A stretch of DNA of 64,000 nucleotides from Sesamum alatum (taxonomy: Eukaryota > Streptophyta > Magnoliopsida > Lamiales > Pedaliaceae). The notes under the pieces were generated by a model. The model made no database searches. It saw only the letters and a list, made by a program, of their open reading frames with translations, and was not told the DNA's origin. Below are positions 13,859 to 26,879 of the stretch, in pieces (positions within the stretch are counted from its first letter, which is position 1; every line of letters starts with the position of its first letter). The DNA lies in NCBI GenBank assembly GCA_034509735.1, contig JACGWO010000011.1, positions 21,002,979-21,066,978 of the forward strand, written 5' to 3'. The translations under genes and the position numbers were made by a program.

Positions 13859-15222
13859 ATGTCTCTCTCGCTCTCTCCCCCTAGGGTTTTGGTTAATGGC
13901 GGCGGGAACAACGGCGACCCTGAGGAGGCCGCTGAGGATGGACAGGACGGGGAAGGGGCTGCGGGTAGCAAGTTTGACCTCCCTGCGTTTGAATCATTAA
14001 CGGAATGGGTCATGGGCAATGATGAATCCATGTCTGTCCTTAACAGACTCAAACTGAGATGGAGAGAAAAATATGGATACACCTCTGGCAGGTCGGCATA
14101 TGCTACAATGGGCGCGCTCACGGAAGTAACCTCCTCAACATTGCACACAACAGGATGTGGCCTGGAATCTTTGACGTCGTGCAGCGCACGACATGGCCTA
14201 AACCCTACCCCTAGGGTTTTGCAAGGGGCAACTGAGGCTGGCTCTACCTCAGCCGAACGATAAATTATACCTACGCCACAGGAGATTCCCGAAGTTTTCA
14301 TTGGTTTAATCAGACTACAGAAACCACATGCAACTCATGCAAATAGTATTGTGGAAGGGTTCGAAAATTCGACGAGCAAAACTTTGCGCTTTATCCCTCC
14401 GAAACGACAAAACGGTGAGATAATCATTAAACCTTCAAGCATATTGATGGAAGACGGCGCCCGACGATGGAATAACATGCCGGTGGGCTATTTTTTTGGG
14501 GGAAAAACCCTAGTTTCCCCAACTCCAGGCGTACGCATATTCAACATGGTATGGACTGCAGGAGGTGGTGGCCTCTCATACAGGGTTCTATTTCTTTCGC
14601 TTCAAGACGACCGTGGCTATGGAAGAAGTAATCGAGGGAGGTCCATGGCTCTTTCAGGGCCAATCGATCATCCTCCAATGGTGGGGAACCAGGGATGATG
14701 CTACACAAACATATACATACCTCTATCCCCGTATGGGTTAAGCTTCGCAACTTACCGGTGGAGTATTGGATGGACGAGGGGCTTAGTCTTGTGGCCAGTG
14801 GCATCGGCAAACCGTTATACCAGGACTCTATCACTCGGGCCTATTCCCCAATTGACTATGCACGCATATGCGTTCTGATTGATCTTGAACAGAAGCTTAC
14901 CCAACATGTGGTTATGATACTTCCGGCCATGGATGGCGAGCAACCTCGGCCTTGTAAGATTGGAGTGGAATACGAATGGCTACCAACACGATGTGGCAAG
15001 TGCAATGGACTGGGGCACCAAACAACACAGTGCCCGAATATAGAAAAGCCTAACACTCACCCTACGAAACTGGCAGTGCGGATTTATGTTGAAAAGACTG
15101 CCGTCAAAGGCCGAGTAAGGGGGCGAACGTTGGTGCGCATGGCATCGAGGCTCCACACAATGAAACGGCGAATAGTGGCCCTTCGTCCCTTTCGACGGTG
15201 CCGGATATGGTTAAAGCAGTAG
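13859..15222 (+). pseudogene. LINE ORF1 (DUF4283-type nucleic-acid-binding protein), broken
   Basis: ORF1 proteins of plant L1 elements bind RNA and form the ribonucleoprotein used in retrotransposition. The reading frame here is broken into at least three pieces: 13859-14263, 14351-14698 and 14695-15222. The middle pieces resemble DUF4283 (IPVWVKLRNLPVEYW, then a segment like the family's GKPLYQD). The third ends in a zinc knuckle, CGKCNGLGHQTTQC, which keeps the CX2CX4HX4C spacing. After the knuckle the sequence is basic and degenerates before the endonuclease frame at 15319. Confidence 0.8.
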
Positions 15223-15318
15223 GAATCTACAACTCTTTTGAGGCTCTACGGGGCTTGGAAGATGATGCACGACAGAACACTTGGGGTCCTAACAGACGCA
15301 GACCCCTAGATACTCCTT

Positions 15319-18060
15319 ATGATTAATATTGCAAGTTCGAACTTGCGTGGTCTGAACAAGCACGACCACCAGAGTGCAGTCACTGCGCTCATTCATGAGT
15401 TTGAGTTACATGTTATTAGACTACTTGAAACTAGAGTACAAATGAATCACGCATGCCGCATTCAACAGGCAGTAAAGCGAACATGGCACTGGTATTCTGA
15501 TTATGCTGGCGGACCGGGTAAACGCATTTGGGTTGGTTAGGACAATTCGGCAACGTAGGTTGAGATATTGGAGATAATGGAACAGTTAGTGCACTACAGG
15601 ATCACAAAATTGGACACCCGGAAACATAGCTACATTACCTTTGTGTATGGGGCAAACGACGTGTGTGCTCGTCGTGATCTTTGGACCGCCATCTGCACAC
15701 TTGTGCCCCCTCTTGAGGAGGAAGACTAGCTTGTGACGGGCGACATTAATACGGTAATGGATCAAAGTGAAATTCGGGTTACCGTAGGGGATCGTGCAGT
15801 AGCTATAGAGGAATTCTGTGATTGTGTCACTGAAGCTCAACTACATTCACTACCGGTGACGGGCCTCCTATTTTCTTGGCACAATAGAAGTTTTGGGGAA
15901 CATAGCCTATGGAAGCGTCTCGACCGAATGCTTGCGAACGCTCACTGGTTTGCTAGTTACCCTGATTGGCAATGTACGACCACTACTTAGCGGACATCTA
16001 ATCACTCACCGCTAGTTCTCCGTCCGACGGAACAACGAACACAATCTAAAGGCATGTTCCGCTTTGATAATTTCCTCACAAGACATCCAGACTTTGGGGA
16101 TATTGTGGCTGGTATATGGCAGAGGCAAGTACCTAGGATACCGATGTTTTCTATCATCACAAAACTGAAAAAATTGAAGAGCGCTTTTCGACAGATGCAC
16201 AGAGACAAAGGTGACCTTGCACACAATGTCCGATTAGCAATGGCGTTCCTTGAAGAAGCACAACAGCTGCTGCACAAATACCCTCGTTCTGATACGCTAT
16301 AGCAACTGGAATATCTATGCCGGCTCATACACAGTAGAGCAGTACAACTAGAACACGAGATGTTGCGATAAAGAGCGAAAATATCATGGCTCAATGAAGG
16401 AGATAGTTGCACCAGACTCTTTTTTAATAAGGTGGTTGTGAGGCGCAATCGCAGTCGTATATATCAACTTGAGGATAGTGATGGCAACAATATCCATGAT
16501 CCGCAGGCCATTGTTAAGAGGTAGTCGGATTCTCAAACCATGTGAGGCGGGCAATGGGAACCAAGGCAGATTGATCTTGAATTCTTAAGGCCATATCTGA
16601 CAGGGATGTTGCCGGAAACGGAAGCAGCTGTGATGGTTATACCCATCACTGATAGGGAGGCATATCGGGCTTTGATAGAGATAGATGATGATAAAGCATC
16701 GGGCTTAGATGGTTATACGGCTGCTTTCTTCAAGAAAGTGTGGTCGATAGTGAGCACTGAGGTGACAAAGGCAATACAACAATTCTTCTTGACGGGAAAA
16801 ATTCTGAAGCAGATTAATGCCACATTAGTAACACTTGTATCGAAAAACCACTTCCACGGTCAGCAAGTGACGTCCGACCTATGCCTGTTGTACAGTGCTA
16901 TATAAAATCATCTCGAAAATTCTGGTGGCGTGCATGCAACCTTCGCTGCAGTGCCTTGTTGATCCATCGTAAAATGCATTCATCCTTGGGCGTAAAACAC
17001 AGACAATATCCTCCTTGCCCAGGAACTTTTATCGGGTTACAATCAGAGTAATGCCCCCTCGATGTGCTATGAAAATCGACTTATGCAAGGCATATGATAC
17101 TGTGGAATGGGACTTCATTCTCCATGCACTTCGTTAGTTTGGGTTCCATAACGCTTTTGTTCAATGGGTTCAAGAATGTTTATCTACAGTTTCTTACTCC
17201 ATCAACATAACGGCGAACCACAGGGGTTTTTTCGAGGGACTAAAGGCTTAAGGCAAGGCGATCCTCTTTCCCCATACTTATTTGTCCTCGTCATGGAATG
17301 TCTTCACGCTATTATCCATCACCAGATCTTGACTGATGGGCGGTTTGAATTCCACTGGAAATGCCAAAAGATAGATTTATTTATGCTCAGTTTCGCCGAT
17401 GACCTCCTGATTTTCTGCAAAGCTGACATGCATTCGGTAGACCTACTTTGCCGAGCATTACGCCGCTTCGCCACACTTTCTGGCCTACACGCGAACCTGG
17501 ACAAAACATTAATATTTGTCTCCAAATCAGCGACTCCCACTATAGAGCAACTCACCACGGTATTGGGGTTCGAACTGGGTTCATTACCGGTGAAATACCT
17601 AGGAATTCCCCTCACACACTCCCGACTCTCGATTGCGCAATGCCGACCTCTCCTGGAGAAGATGGATCAGAAAATTGGGTTATGGGGAGTGCACTCGCTT
17701 TCCTTTGTCGGAAGAGTGCAGCTGATCAATCGGTGTTAGCATCTCTTTCCACTTACTAGGCTAGAACTTTTTTGCTGCCGAAGTGGGTCATTTGGGAGCT
17801 TGAGAAAAAATGTCGGACGTTCCTCTGGAAGGGAGGCCATTCAACCAGTTATGCTAAAGCCTCTTGGGACCAAGTGTGTAACCTGTGGTGATTGGGGGAC
17901 TTGGCATTTGTCCACTGCTGCCTACCAATAGAGCTTTAATCTGCAGGCATCTTTGGGATTTCTCAGCTAAAGAATAGAATACTCGGCCACAAGAAGGATA
18001 ATGTGGCTATGGTGACAGTATTTCGTGTGTGGAGGATTCCATGGCTTGATACCTGATTGA
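15319..18060 (+). pseudogene. LINE ORF2: endonuclease and reverse transcriptase, broken
   Basis: An apurinic-type endonuclease begins at 15319 (NLRGLNKHDHQSAV, LLETRV). It continues past an in-frame stop at 15538 into TGDINTVMDQSE and FSWHNRS (15733-15990). The reverse transcriptase follows: DDKASGLDGYTAAFFKK (16606-16905), GLRQGDPLSPYLF, and the catalytic SFADDLLIF near 17390 in an open stretch 17164-17739. At least six stops or frame changes separate these segments. The A-rich tail ends near 18138. The catalytic aspartates survive, but no continuous protein can be made. Confidence 0.85.
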
Positions 18061-18138
18061 CATTGTATAGATCATAGTGCTGAACATTGATATAATTGTG
18101 TATTTCTAATAATATTTCCCTTTACCCAAAAAAAATAT

Positions 18139-18714
18139 ATTATATTTGATAATCTTGTATTGGAATGAATTAGTGCGAACGTAAAGTATAATATATAAGA
18201 AAAATCCAATCTTAAAGTAAAATTAATCAGTCAAAGTCCCTTACTTTTTATTTTTATAAGAAATTTTAATTTAATAAAATTGCTCATCTTTTATTTGTAA
18301 TTTTTTTTTGGCTATTTGCTATGTTATTAATTTTATTTATTTTTATTATGTTATTTCCGCGTATGATATAACTTTTCTTTTACTATCATATCATGATGTC
18401 TTATTTTTAAATTATTGATGTGAAATGATTTTAAATTAATTATTTTATTAATTATTCTTAATAAAATTATAATCTAATTAGATATACGTAATATCACTAT
18501 TTGTATCGCAAGGTCCATAACTATACTAATTTTGTCAAAATATTGTCTACATTTTTCATTAACTTCTAAATTTGAAATATTATTGCATAAAATTTCTTTT
18601 TTTTTGCCTTTATTTGCAATTTTTAATTTCATATTTTTAATATGATTTCTTGATCTTATTCATATGAATCTAATTGGTATTATCTATCTCTTATTCAATA
18701 ATATATTACGTTTT
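18139..18714. other. AT-rich spacer
   Basis: There is no coding sequence or recognisable element here, only AT-rich DNA with short A and T runs. Confidence 0.45.
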
Positions 18715-19232
18715 ACAAACTTATAAGGTGTTTGGCTAAAATTATTTCAAACATCTTATAAGATGTTTTAAGAGGTAAAAAATGTTAAATTCTATTTTAA
18801 TTAGCAATAAGCTCTTAAAGTATTTGGATAAATAAGAGGCTAGAGCTTATAAGATGCTAAAGTGTTTTATAGAGTAAACTATTTTTATTGTAATAAAGTT
18901 TGAAAAAGATTAGGTCAACTATTAGAATTTGCAATCATATAAATAAATAGTTTTGTTTTTTAGGGGAAAGTGTCAATTATACGAAGAATAAAAGTGAAAT
19001 ACTAACAAAATTATAAATATGATTTTGTCTATTGAATGTTAAGATTGGTTAAAGGGCATAGCAATCTTATAAAAAAGATAGGTTGAGCTTATCTTTTTTT
19101 TAAAAAAAAAATTAGCATATAAGATTAGAATATCTTATTTTGAGATCTTACAAGTTCTAAAAAAAAAAAAGTTTTATCAAACAGTTTTATAAAGTTAATA
19201 AGATGTTTTAAAGAGTTTATAAGTTTAACTAT
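18715..19232. repeat. Candidate MITE with inverted ends
   Basis: The left end AAACTTATAAGGTGTTTGGC and the complement of the right end (AAACTTATAAACTCTTTAAA) share their first ten bases. The motif CATCTTATAAGATGTTTTA also recurs in both arms. Similar TTATAAG-ended elements are common in plant intergenic DNA. No target duplication was found, so the limits are approximate. Confidence 0.45.
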
Positions 19233-19919
19233 TCACCACCTTACTTTTTTTATGTGCATACATCATTATCTAATATTGAAAAATCAAATAATAAGAGATT
19301 TTCCGAATAATTGAATTTTCATATACAATTTCAATTTAGTAAAAAATAATGCTTTTATTTGCCGATAACTATTTTTATTCTTTATACTTATTTAGTTTTG
19401 TTAACCTTAACTTTTTTTTTTATAAATTTATTCTAAAGAAAAATATATGTCTCTTTTGTTAGTATACCTGAAATTTAATCTACCACTAATATGTTAGTGT
19501 ATAGTTTATCTAAAATTTTACTTTTAATTGTTATTGTTTGTTTCAATTTTATAGAGTTTTACCTTATTTTATAAATATTAACTAGACACATTAATTATAT
19601 TTTCTTTTTGGTACTATATTATTGATATCTTTTTATTTCATGATATTTTGAAACTTATTATATACTAATTCATTGTTACTTTTAAGAAGAAATCACCTGA
19701 ATTGAATAAACCCTCAGTATCAAAATAATTATGTTATGTATCTTGTGGCCTAATAATTATGTTCATTATATTCTAATAGTAACAATTATAGTTAGATTTT
19801 AAATATAGTTATTGAATGTAATATTGACTATAATATTTATCAACCTCTAACTTCAACCATTTCCATCGCATTTGTTGCTATTTTATCTCCATGATATTGT
19901 GAAAAAAAAATAGAAGAAA
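19233..19919. other. AT-rich spacer
   Basis: I see no gene here. The sequence is strongly AT-biased and ends at the A that precedes the Helitron 5' TC. Confidence 0.45.
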
Positions 19920-21747
19920 TCTATATATAATAAAACAGAATCATTGAAACTATCCACCTAAGCGTCATGTATACGCATATGTGGACAACCTCAATGAGCT
20001 TCATTCTGCCAAATAAAAATTTACAAATTTTTAAATAAAAAGAAAAAATATATATTTATACTTATCCAAAAAAATCTAATCAATATTATTTGTTTATCTA
20101 TTTTTTAAAGTATATAAAAACATGTTTATTCAAATATATACATATATATATATATTTATCCAACAAACAAAAGTTCATTTGATTCAAAATATCATTAATA
20201 TAAATATCAATTATTGTTCATTATATCCAATTATATGAAATATTGTCTGAATTGATTATTCGTTATATAATTATAGTTTCTTATAATATAGCCATAATAT
20301 TGATCTTATGATATTTTGTATAAGATGCTATAGGTGATATGACTACTGAATATTTGATACATAATAAACTAAAATATTTAAATATTATGCGTATAGATAA
20401 TGATAATATGAAAAAACTATAAATTAGTATATATATGTAAAAATATTACATTTATTGACAATATAATAATTTATTCTTTTATAATTATTCGTGTTTATCC
20501 AAAATATTATAATCATTATAGGGAGAATCACTTTATGATAATCAATTAGAAAATTTATATATTTTTAAAATTTTCATTAATGATAAATATAAGTCAATTT
20601 TATAAAACTTATCTACTATTGTCTTTTGAAATTAAAAATTACTAAAGATAAAAAGTTTGTAATATCATAAATAATGGGTCTGCAGAAGCAACACAAAAGT
20701 AAATCGCAAGGCTGTGAAATCTTACGCTACACTAGCATGTAAATTTCTCTTTCCACCTTCATATTTTTTCCTTTACTCATATTTTTAGTGAGAATTTTAA
20801 AATTTGACAGAGTTATTTTTTGCAATCGTCGGTGAAACAAGTATGTACTTATTCATATCAATGGTAATGCCAATGAATTTTTTTTTTTTTTTTTTTTGTG
20901 ATAATGAGCGATAAACTATTAATTTAAAAGTACAACAATGTTTCTAATGGTACAAACAATTTTTTGTGATAATGGTACTCGAACCTATGACCTTTTGGTC
21001 GTGGGACCTCAACCTCACCACTCGGGCAAGGGATCATCGGTAATGCCAATGATTTATAATTCAATCATTGATAAGTTCAGTATATATTCTGCATTTTTAT
21101 GTTTCAATAAGACACAATTTCTCCAATTTTAATTATTTTTTCCTGAATATCTAACATTATTAATTTATTTTGTTAGCTATTGCACTAAAGAAATGCATTA
21201 ATTAAAAAATTGTTAATCAAGGATTTGTTATGACGTTTCAAAAATTACAAATTCCTCCTGTTTGTCCTCTTCTCTTAATCATTTTAATTTTTAATTATTT
21301 ATTAAATACTATTTTTGTTTTAAAATTAAAATTATTTGTATTATTTATTTATTTATTATTAAAGCACATGTCTGCTCTATGGTAGCCTTTTTTTGAATTT
21401 TTTTTACACTTAATGAAATAAAGTATTTTTTATTAAGGTAATTATTTGCCTTATTTATTTTTATTTTGAAACACATATTCATTATTCATTTTAAATCACA
21501 TATTCATTGTTTACTTTTATCCAAAAACATTCACTTGTCATTTAAGGTAATTAGTTAGTAAAAAGTTTAATTTCATTTTTATATTCAATACACGTTTGTA
21601 TTTTTATACTTATTAATTACTTTAACTTTAAGTTTGGAATTCTTTATTGTTTATTTATTTTTATATTTCAAACTTTAAATTATTTATAAACTTATTTTTT
21701 TATTTTATTGAAAATACAATTCTCCCTTGGCACGGGGTACTAACTAG
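19920..21747 (+). mobile_element. Non-autonomous Helitron (1828 bp)
   Basis: The 5' end TCTATATATAATAAAAC (19920) follows an A. The 3' end GGCACGGGGTACTAACTAG (ending 21747) is followed by T, as expected of insertion between A and T. The segment just after the 5' end (CAGAATCATTGAAAC) also looks like plant Helitron termini I know. The interior is AT-rich and non-coding and contains a SINE with its own duplication. The hairpin before CTAG is weak, so the 3' end looks decayed. Confidence 0.7.
20877..21038 (-). mobile_element. tRNA-derived SINE, minus strand, with 14-bp target duplication
   Basis: On the minus strand the element starts with a tRNA-like A-box region (TGCCCGAGTGGTGAGG). About 30 nt later it has a B-box-like GGTTCGAGTACC, and it ends in poly(A), seen as the T run ending near 20897 on the plus strand. 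The 14-bp direct repeat GGTAATGCCAATGA lies on both sides (20863-20876 and 21039-21052). Structure, size (162 bp) and duplication fit a polymerase III SINE mobilised by LINE machinery. It inserted into the Helitron. Confidence 0.88.
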
Positions 21748-21955
21748 TTTTTATATATTTTAGTATTAGAGAAAATACTTTATTAATATGTTCTATTGTT
21801 ATACTTAATTAGTATTCTTTTTTAGATCAAAGGAAGAAAATTGTATAGTTCATGGAAAGAACACACAACGAATATCCAACTGTATGCATAGGAGCAAAAA
21901 CATAGCTATCTGCAAAAGGCAGAAAAAAAAAAAAAAAAAAGGAGTAAAAGACCAC

Positions 21956-24900
21956 CTATTCCATCCGACGAATGCCATGAAAATCCTGACGCGCCCGTTC
22001 CGTAACAACGGCCCCGTCGTGTTTTCGAGCAGCAACGTCCCCCAGACTTCGGGCTTTCTCAACGATCATGTTTGGGGCAACGGCTTCGTTCTCGAAAAGT
22101 AACTTGTTCCTAGCCCACCATAATAACCAACAAGTGCAAAGGGTGTGGGCAAAGCCATCACGGTCCAGCTTCCCATGAATGCCCTTAAGCCAAGCCTTCG
22201 AATCATCGTGCTCGCAAGAGATGCTCTGCCAGGGTAGATTTGTCAACACCCAAACTAGTCGCGGAAAGGTGCACTTCAGTAAATTGTGAAGAATATCATC
22301 GCACTCAATAGCATACCATGGACATGCTCCTGTCACTGGCACACCTCGCCATTCAATGTTCACCGAGGTAGGCAGGGCGTTTCGGAACACCTTCCAGGAA
22401 AATAATTGGACCTTTGGGGGCACCCGAGCTTTCCAAATGAAGTCCCAATTGGTCAGTCGGGAAGAGGGAGCTGCAACCGCATCCGAGCAACCTAAGGGAA
22501 TTCCTTGGCCGAACAAGTGGTAAGCACTCCTGACTGAGTAATAGTCGTGCTTATCATAGTGCCACCGAAGTACGTCCGGTTCTTCTTCGTTTATGGGCAA
22601 TGCCAGGATCTAATCCGCATCCTCTGGCCAAAAAAACCTCGCAAACTAGTGCCTCATTCCAGCCCCCCTGCCGACGCCAATAGTTGATCAACCGTGGAAT
22701 CTAGGGCTAAAGTGTTTGGTGAGGTGATGACCCTAAATGAAAGTTGGTGGGGGATCCACTAATCCGACCATATGTTCACCTGGAGCCCAGAACCAATCTG
22801 TTAACGAGACGCCGCGACGATCACTTCTCGAGACGCCAGCATGCTACGCCAAGTAACGGAGAACCCCCTCCCCCCGGCCGAGACCAAGAAGACGTTCGAT
22901 GAGGGGAAGTACTTCTGTTTTAGCAACCGGCCAAGAAGGTAGTTCGGGTTCGTGAGAACTTGCCACAACTGTTTGGCAAGTAACGCCTTGTTGAAGGTTG
23001 TCAAGTTCTGGAAACCCAAACCCCCCCTCCTCCTTACGTCAACACAACTTGTTTCATGCCAGCCAGTGAATATGCTGCATCCCCTTATTATGCCACAAAA
23101 AGTCAGCCATTAGTGCCTCAATCTCACGACACGTGGAAATAGGAACGAGGAAGCAACTCATCGCGAAGGTTGGAGAGCTTAGATTACTGATTTCAACAAA
23201 ACAACTTTACCGGCTTGTGACAGATTCTTTCCTTTCCAACCTTGAAGCTTCGTCCACACCTTATCCTTTAGGCCTCGGAATAGCTCGTGCTTGGATCTCC
23301 CCACAGCAGCGGGCAAGCCCAAATATTGCTCGTGCTTCTCGATAATGCGCAAGCCGAGGATGCTAGCGAGAGTCGCCTAGGCCTGATCGGTCACGTTTTG
23401 GCTAAATACTACTGAACATTTCTCCCAATTAACTTGCAAACTCGACGCCAACTTTAGCCACTGTAGAATCCATCCAATGCTCTGCATGGCCTCACTCGTA
23501 GCTTGACAAAAGATCAACGTGTCGTCTGCAAAGAGAAGATGGGACACCTATGGGCCGTGGCAACTGATTGCGACCCCCTCAACTGCCCCCCTCCTCGGCT
23601 GAGCGGGATGAGGTGACCAAGAGCCTCTGCACAAAACAAAAATAGATACGGCAAGAGGGGGTCCCCTTGACGAAATCCCCGCTGGGGACTGTAGTTCTCA
23701 AGTTCCTGACTAGATAACAAAATAGAATAGAAAATAGTGGACACGGATATACGAATAAGAGAAATAAAATCAGAGTGAAAACTAAGCTTGGCTAAAACTC
23801 TCTCAAGAAAAATCCAGTCCACGCGATCATAAGCCTTACTGAGGTCTAGCTTCAACATTGCGTGTCCCACTGCGCCCCTATACTTGTGTTCTAGGTGGTG
23901 ATTAATCTCAAAGGCAATAAGCAAGCAAACGGCCAGGAATAAAAGCCGACTGTGAATCAGAGATAATAGAATTGAGTAGCGGCTTCAACCTATTTGCAAG
24001 CACTTTAGAGGCGATTTTATAGGTAATATTGCAAAGACTAATTGGGCGAAATTGACTCATGTTCTCGGGCTTGGGACACTTGGGAATCAGCATAATGAAG
24101 GTACGATTAAAGTTCGGGTTAAAGATTTTAAGGTTTAGGAAATCAAGAACAAAAGCGGTAACCTCCAAACCAACAATATCCCAATACTTATGATAAAACA
24201 TAGGGGAGAGCCCATCCGGACCCGGAGATTTATAAGGGTAAATTTGAGAGATAGCAACCTTTACCTCAGCCGCGGCGAAAGGAGCAATCAGCACCTTATT
24301 CATGTCGGCGGTGATCCGCTGCTCCATTCCCTCGAGTACCACGTCTATTGGCCCTTGTAGGATGTGAAGACCTGAATAGCCCCGTGAAGTACTCTGCAAC
24401 AGTTTGTTGCATTTCCTCGGCCGAGGCGCACCACTCGCCATCTTTGTTCCGTAGGAGAGAGATCGCATTCTTACGGCGTCTCGAGCTGGCTCGCGTGTGA
24501 AAATATGTTGTATTGCGGTCCATTTCGCTAAGCTATTGCGCCTTCCCTCCCCGCTTCCACATAACTTCCTCCTGGTTTAGGAGCTCCTCCAATTCCCGGC
24601 GCAAAACCCCTCTCCACTTCCGAGTAACAGTACTTATCGGGCTATTATCAATCTTGACCAGTCTTTCTTTCCAATTCCTTCACCCATGAGGACACATGCC
24701 CGAAACTAGTAGCACTCTAGCTGATCAATCCCTCCTTAACACTCTGCAACCAATTTTAAACCGAAACCCCCTGCAGCTGTCGGAGCGCGCCGCCCAAAGC
24801 TTACGTATAGTTTCCTCACAATCTGGTGCTCGAGTCCACATGGCTTCGAAGTGGAAGATCTTGCGCTGGGGTAGATGCTAGTCGGGCTTGGCATCGAGGT

Positions 24901-25520
24901 GAATGACCAACGAACAACGATCCAATCCTCGGGCAGCTTCAGTCACGACCTTCGCCCGCAGAAAGAGTGCACGCCACCCCAACGATGCACAGGCGCGGTC
25001 AAGCTGCACACGGACAGTAGCGGGGGCCTTCCTGTGATTGCACCACGTGAATTTATTGCCATGATAGCCCAAGTCCGTAAGCTAACACTCCGCGAGGTAC
25101 TCTCAAAATTCCTTGATCTGTTTTCGAGGCCGCGAGGCCTAGTTTTCTCCTCCGGGAGTAGGATCTCGTTGAAGTCCCTTGTGCAAATCCATGGTCGGCC
25201 GGAAAAGCCCTTTAGAGTATCAATTAGCTGCCATGTTTGTCCCCTCCAGGCCGCGTCTGATTGCCCATAAATACTAGTAAACCTCCATCCATCGGAACCA
25301 TCGTCGTTTGAGATCCCCGCATCAATATGCGAGCTGGAGAAAGAATGTAGCAGCAGATTGACGTCTTTCCTCCATAAGAGCATCAAGCTCCTACTTTACG
25401 ACAAGAATCAACACTAATACCAAATAAGTTAAATCTCTCCTTTAGATGTTCACATTTCCACATTCTGCACTTAGTCTCGGAGAGGATGACTAAGGCGGGG
25501 TCAGGGCACTGAATAAGATC
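21956..25520 (-). pseudogene. LINE ORF2: endonuclease, reverse transcriptase and zf-RVT, broken
   Basis: In coding order these are: endonuclease pieces at 25386-24943 (RPWICTRDFNEILLPEEK) and 25072-24878 (YHGNKFTWCNHR, VQLDRACAS); a linker with MDRNTTYFHTRASSRRRKN (24523-24296); and a reverse transcriptase at 24468-23908 (YKSPGPDGLSPMFYHKYW, FRPISLCNITYKIASKVLANRLK) and 23924-23514 (LKLDLSKAYDRVDW, GFRQGDPLLPYLF). The catalytic FADDTLIF is near 23520. The thumb region follows, and then a zf-RVT region at 22600-21956 (YYSVRSAYHLF, WDFIWKARVPPKVQLFSW). At least five frame breaks make it non-functional. Confidence 0.88.
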
Positions 25521-26316
25521 GGCAGGCACCCCAACTATCTAAAGGGACCCCAGGCCCTGAAACTTCCAAATTAGTAATTCATGGGGAGTGGTGGGGTTGC
25601 GTAGCAACCTCCGCCGATACTACATTTGAATCCTCATCAACTAGGTGACACCGCTTAGTCTCTCGAATTTGATACCACCCACTTTCAAAAACGATCCCCT
25701 CTGACCACGCTTACGGGTAGTCATGACCCTCTTGGCCGCCCTCCTCTAACCTCGGTGCCGATAAAGAGCCCTTAACTGAGAGGCCACGACCAAAAATCTT
25801 ACTTTCACTAGCACCAAACTATCATCCCCTGCTCCTCGTGGTAACTCACCCTCGTGGCCAGCGTTCTGAGACAGCAGCCCCTGACCGAACCCAAAGTCGC
25901 AGTCAGGTGGGACGACTGTCGGCAATCCCTGGAGCACATCAGCCCGTCTGAGAGCACCCGCGTCTGAAGTGAAGGAATCCAAGCTTTGCCAAGGGCTTTG
26001 AGCGGCAGTTTAGACCCGCAGCTAGTGGCGCCGAAGGGAGGCCCCGGTCAAAAGAATAGATTTCCTCGTCAATGCTAAACCCCCGAGACGGCCTATCCGG
26101 AGCAACCCCCAAGACCTCTTTCCCCTTGTCGACGCCCGATAGGGCTGGCCCCTACGCGCTTCCGAAGTTACCAAAGATATCCTGACCCCGGGTTGTGGCC
26201 GAGTTTGCACGGTGCCGCGACAGATTATCCTTACTATGATTCCTTGGTCGAGAAGGCCCCAAATTGCTGGGCGGCGCCCTCAACCATGGTCCATATGGCG
26301 AGCCATCTCCCGGATC

Positions 26317-26873
26317 CTAAAAACCTTCCTCAAAACACATCTCACAGTACTTAGCGATATGCCCCAAACGGCCACACAGATAGAAGAAGTTTTCAAGGCA
26401 CTCATATGTGAAAGAAACCAGTAGATCGTCCCCTGAGGTAGTATATAATCGAAGAGCCCGAACAAGTGGGGATGTGACATTCAGAGCGACACGGATACGA
26501 AGGGTGACGCCCCACGAATACCCCGACTCCTCCATGTCCATATCCTGGAATCAATCGAGTCTGTTCCAATAAACGTTGCAATCCCCAGGTTCATCTTGCT
26601 TAGGGCAAATTCGTGGACGTACACGTAGAACTCACACCAGTTAAGACCAACCTGGAGCGGATTCTCCCCCACGCCGATACCATTCAGAATTAAAGTATTC
26701 TTCTCAAAACTCCAGGGGGGCCTGTTATGATCAATGATATGGTTAAAACGGATCAAGAAATGTCCTTCTGCTAGACTTTTCAGCTCAAGCCCTTTCACTG
26801 GATTCAACATACTGCGGATTGAGGCAACTAAAGCTTCAAACTTGGGTTGTTTTGACGACAGAAGTCTTCCCAC
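26317..26873 (-). pseudogene. LINE ORF1 (DUF4283 domain and damaged zinc knuckle)
   Basis: The frame 26873-26481 carries the DUF4283 pattern (SLAEGHFLIRFNHIIDHN, then GIGVGENPLQVGLNWCEFYVYVHEFAL). A frameshift near 26500 leads to 26541-26317, which has YLCGRLGHIAKYC. The family normally has an FC-Y-x-C pair before GRLGH. Here the first cysteine is replaced (FFYLCGRLGH), so the knuckle keeps only three of its four ligands. The start of ORF1 upstream of 26873 is degraded. Confidence 0.8.
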
Positions 26874-26879
26874 AAGGAA

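Larger units (their letters stand above)
13840..18138 (+). mobile_element. L1-type LINE, degenerate, plus strand (about 4.3 kb)
   Basis: In order this has a pyrimidine-rich start (CTCTCTCGCTCTCTCCCC), an ORF1 with a CCHC zinc knuckle, an endonuclease, a reverse transcriptase and an A-rich end (CCCAAAAAAAATAT near 18124). Many in-frame stops and frameshifts interrupt both ORFs, so it is inactive. No target duplication could be identified, and the exact left end is uncertain by some tens of bases. Confidence 0.85.

Noticed and set aside
21924..21942. Poly(A) tail of the minus-strand LINE
   Set aside because: The A run is on the plus strand, so it is a T run at the LINE 3' end and cannot be its tail.
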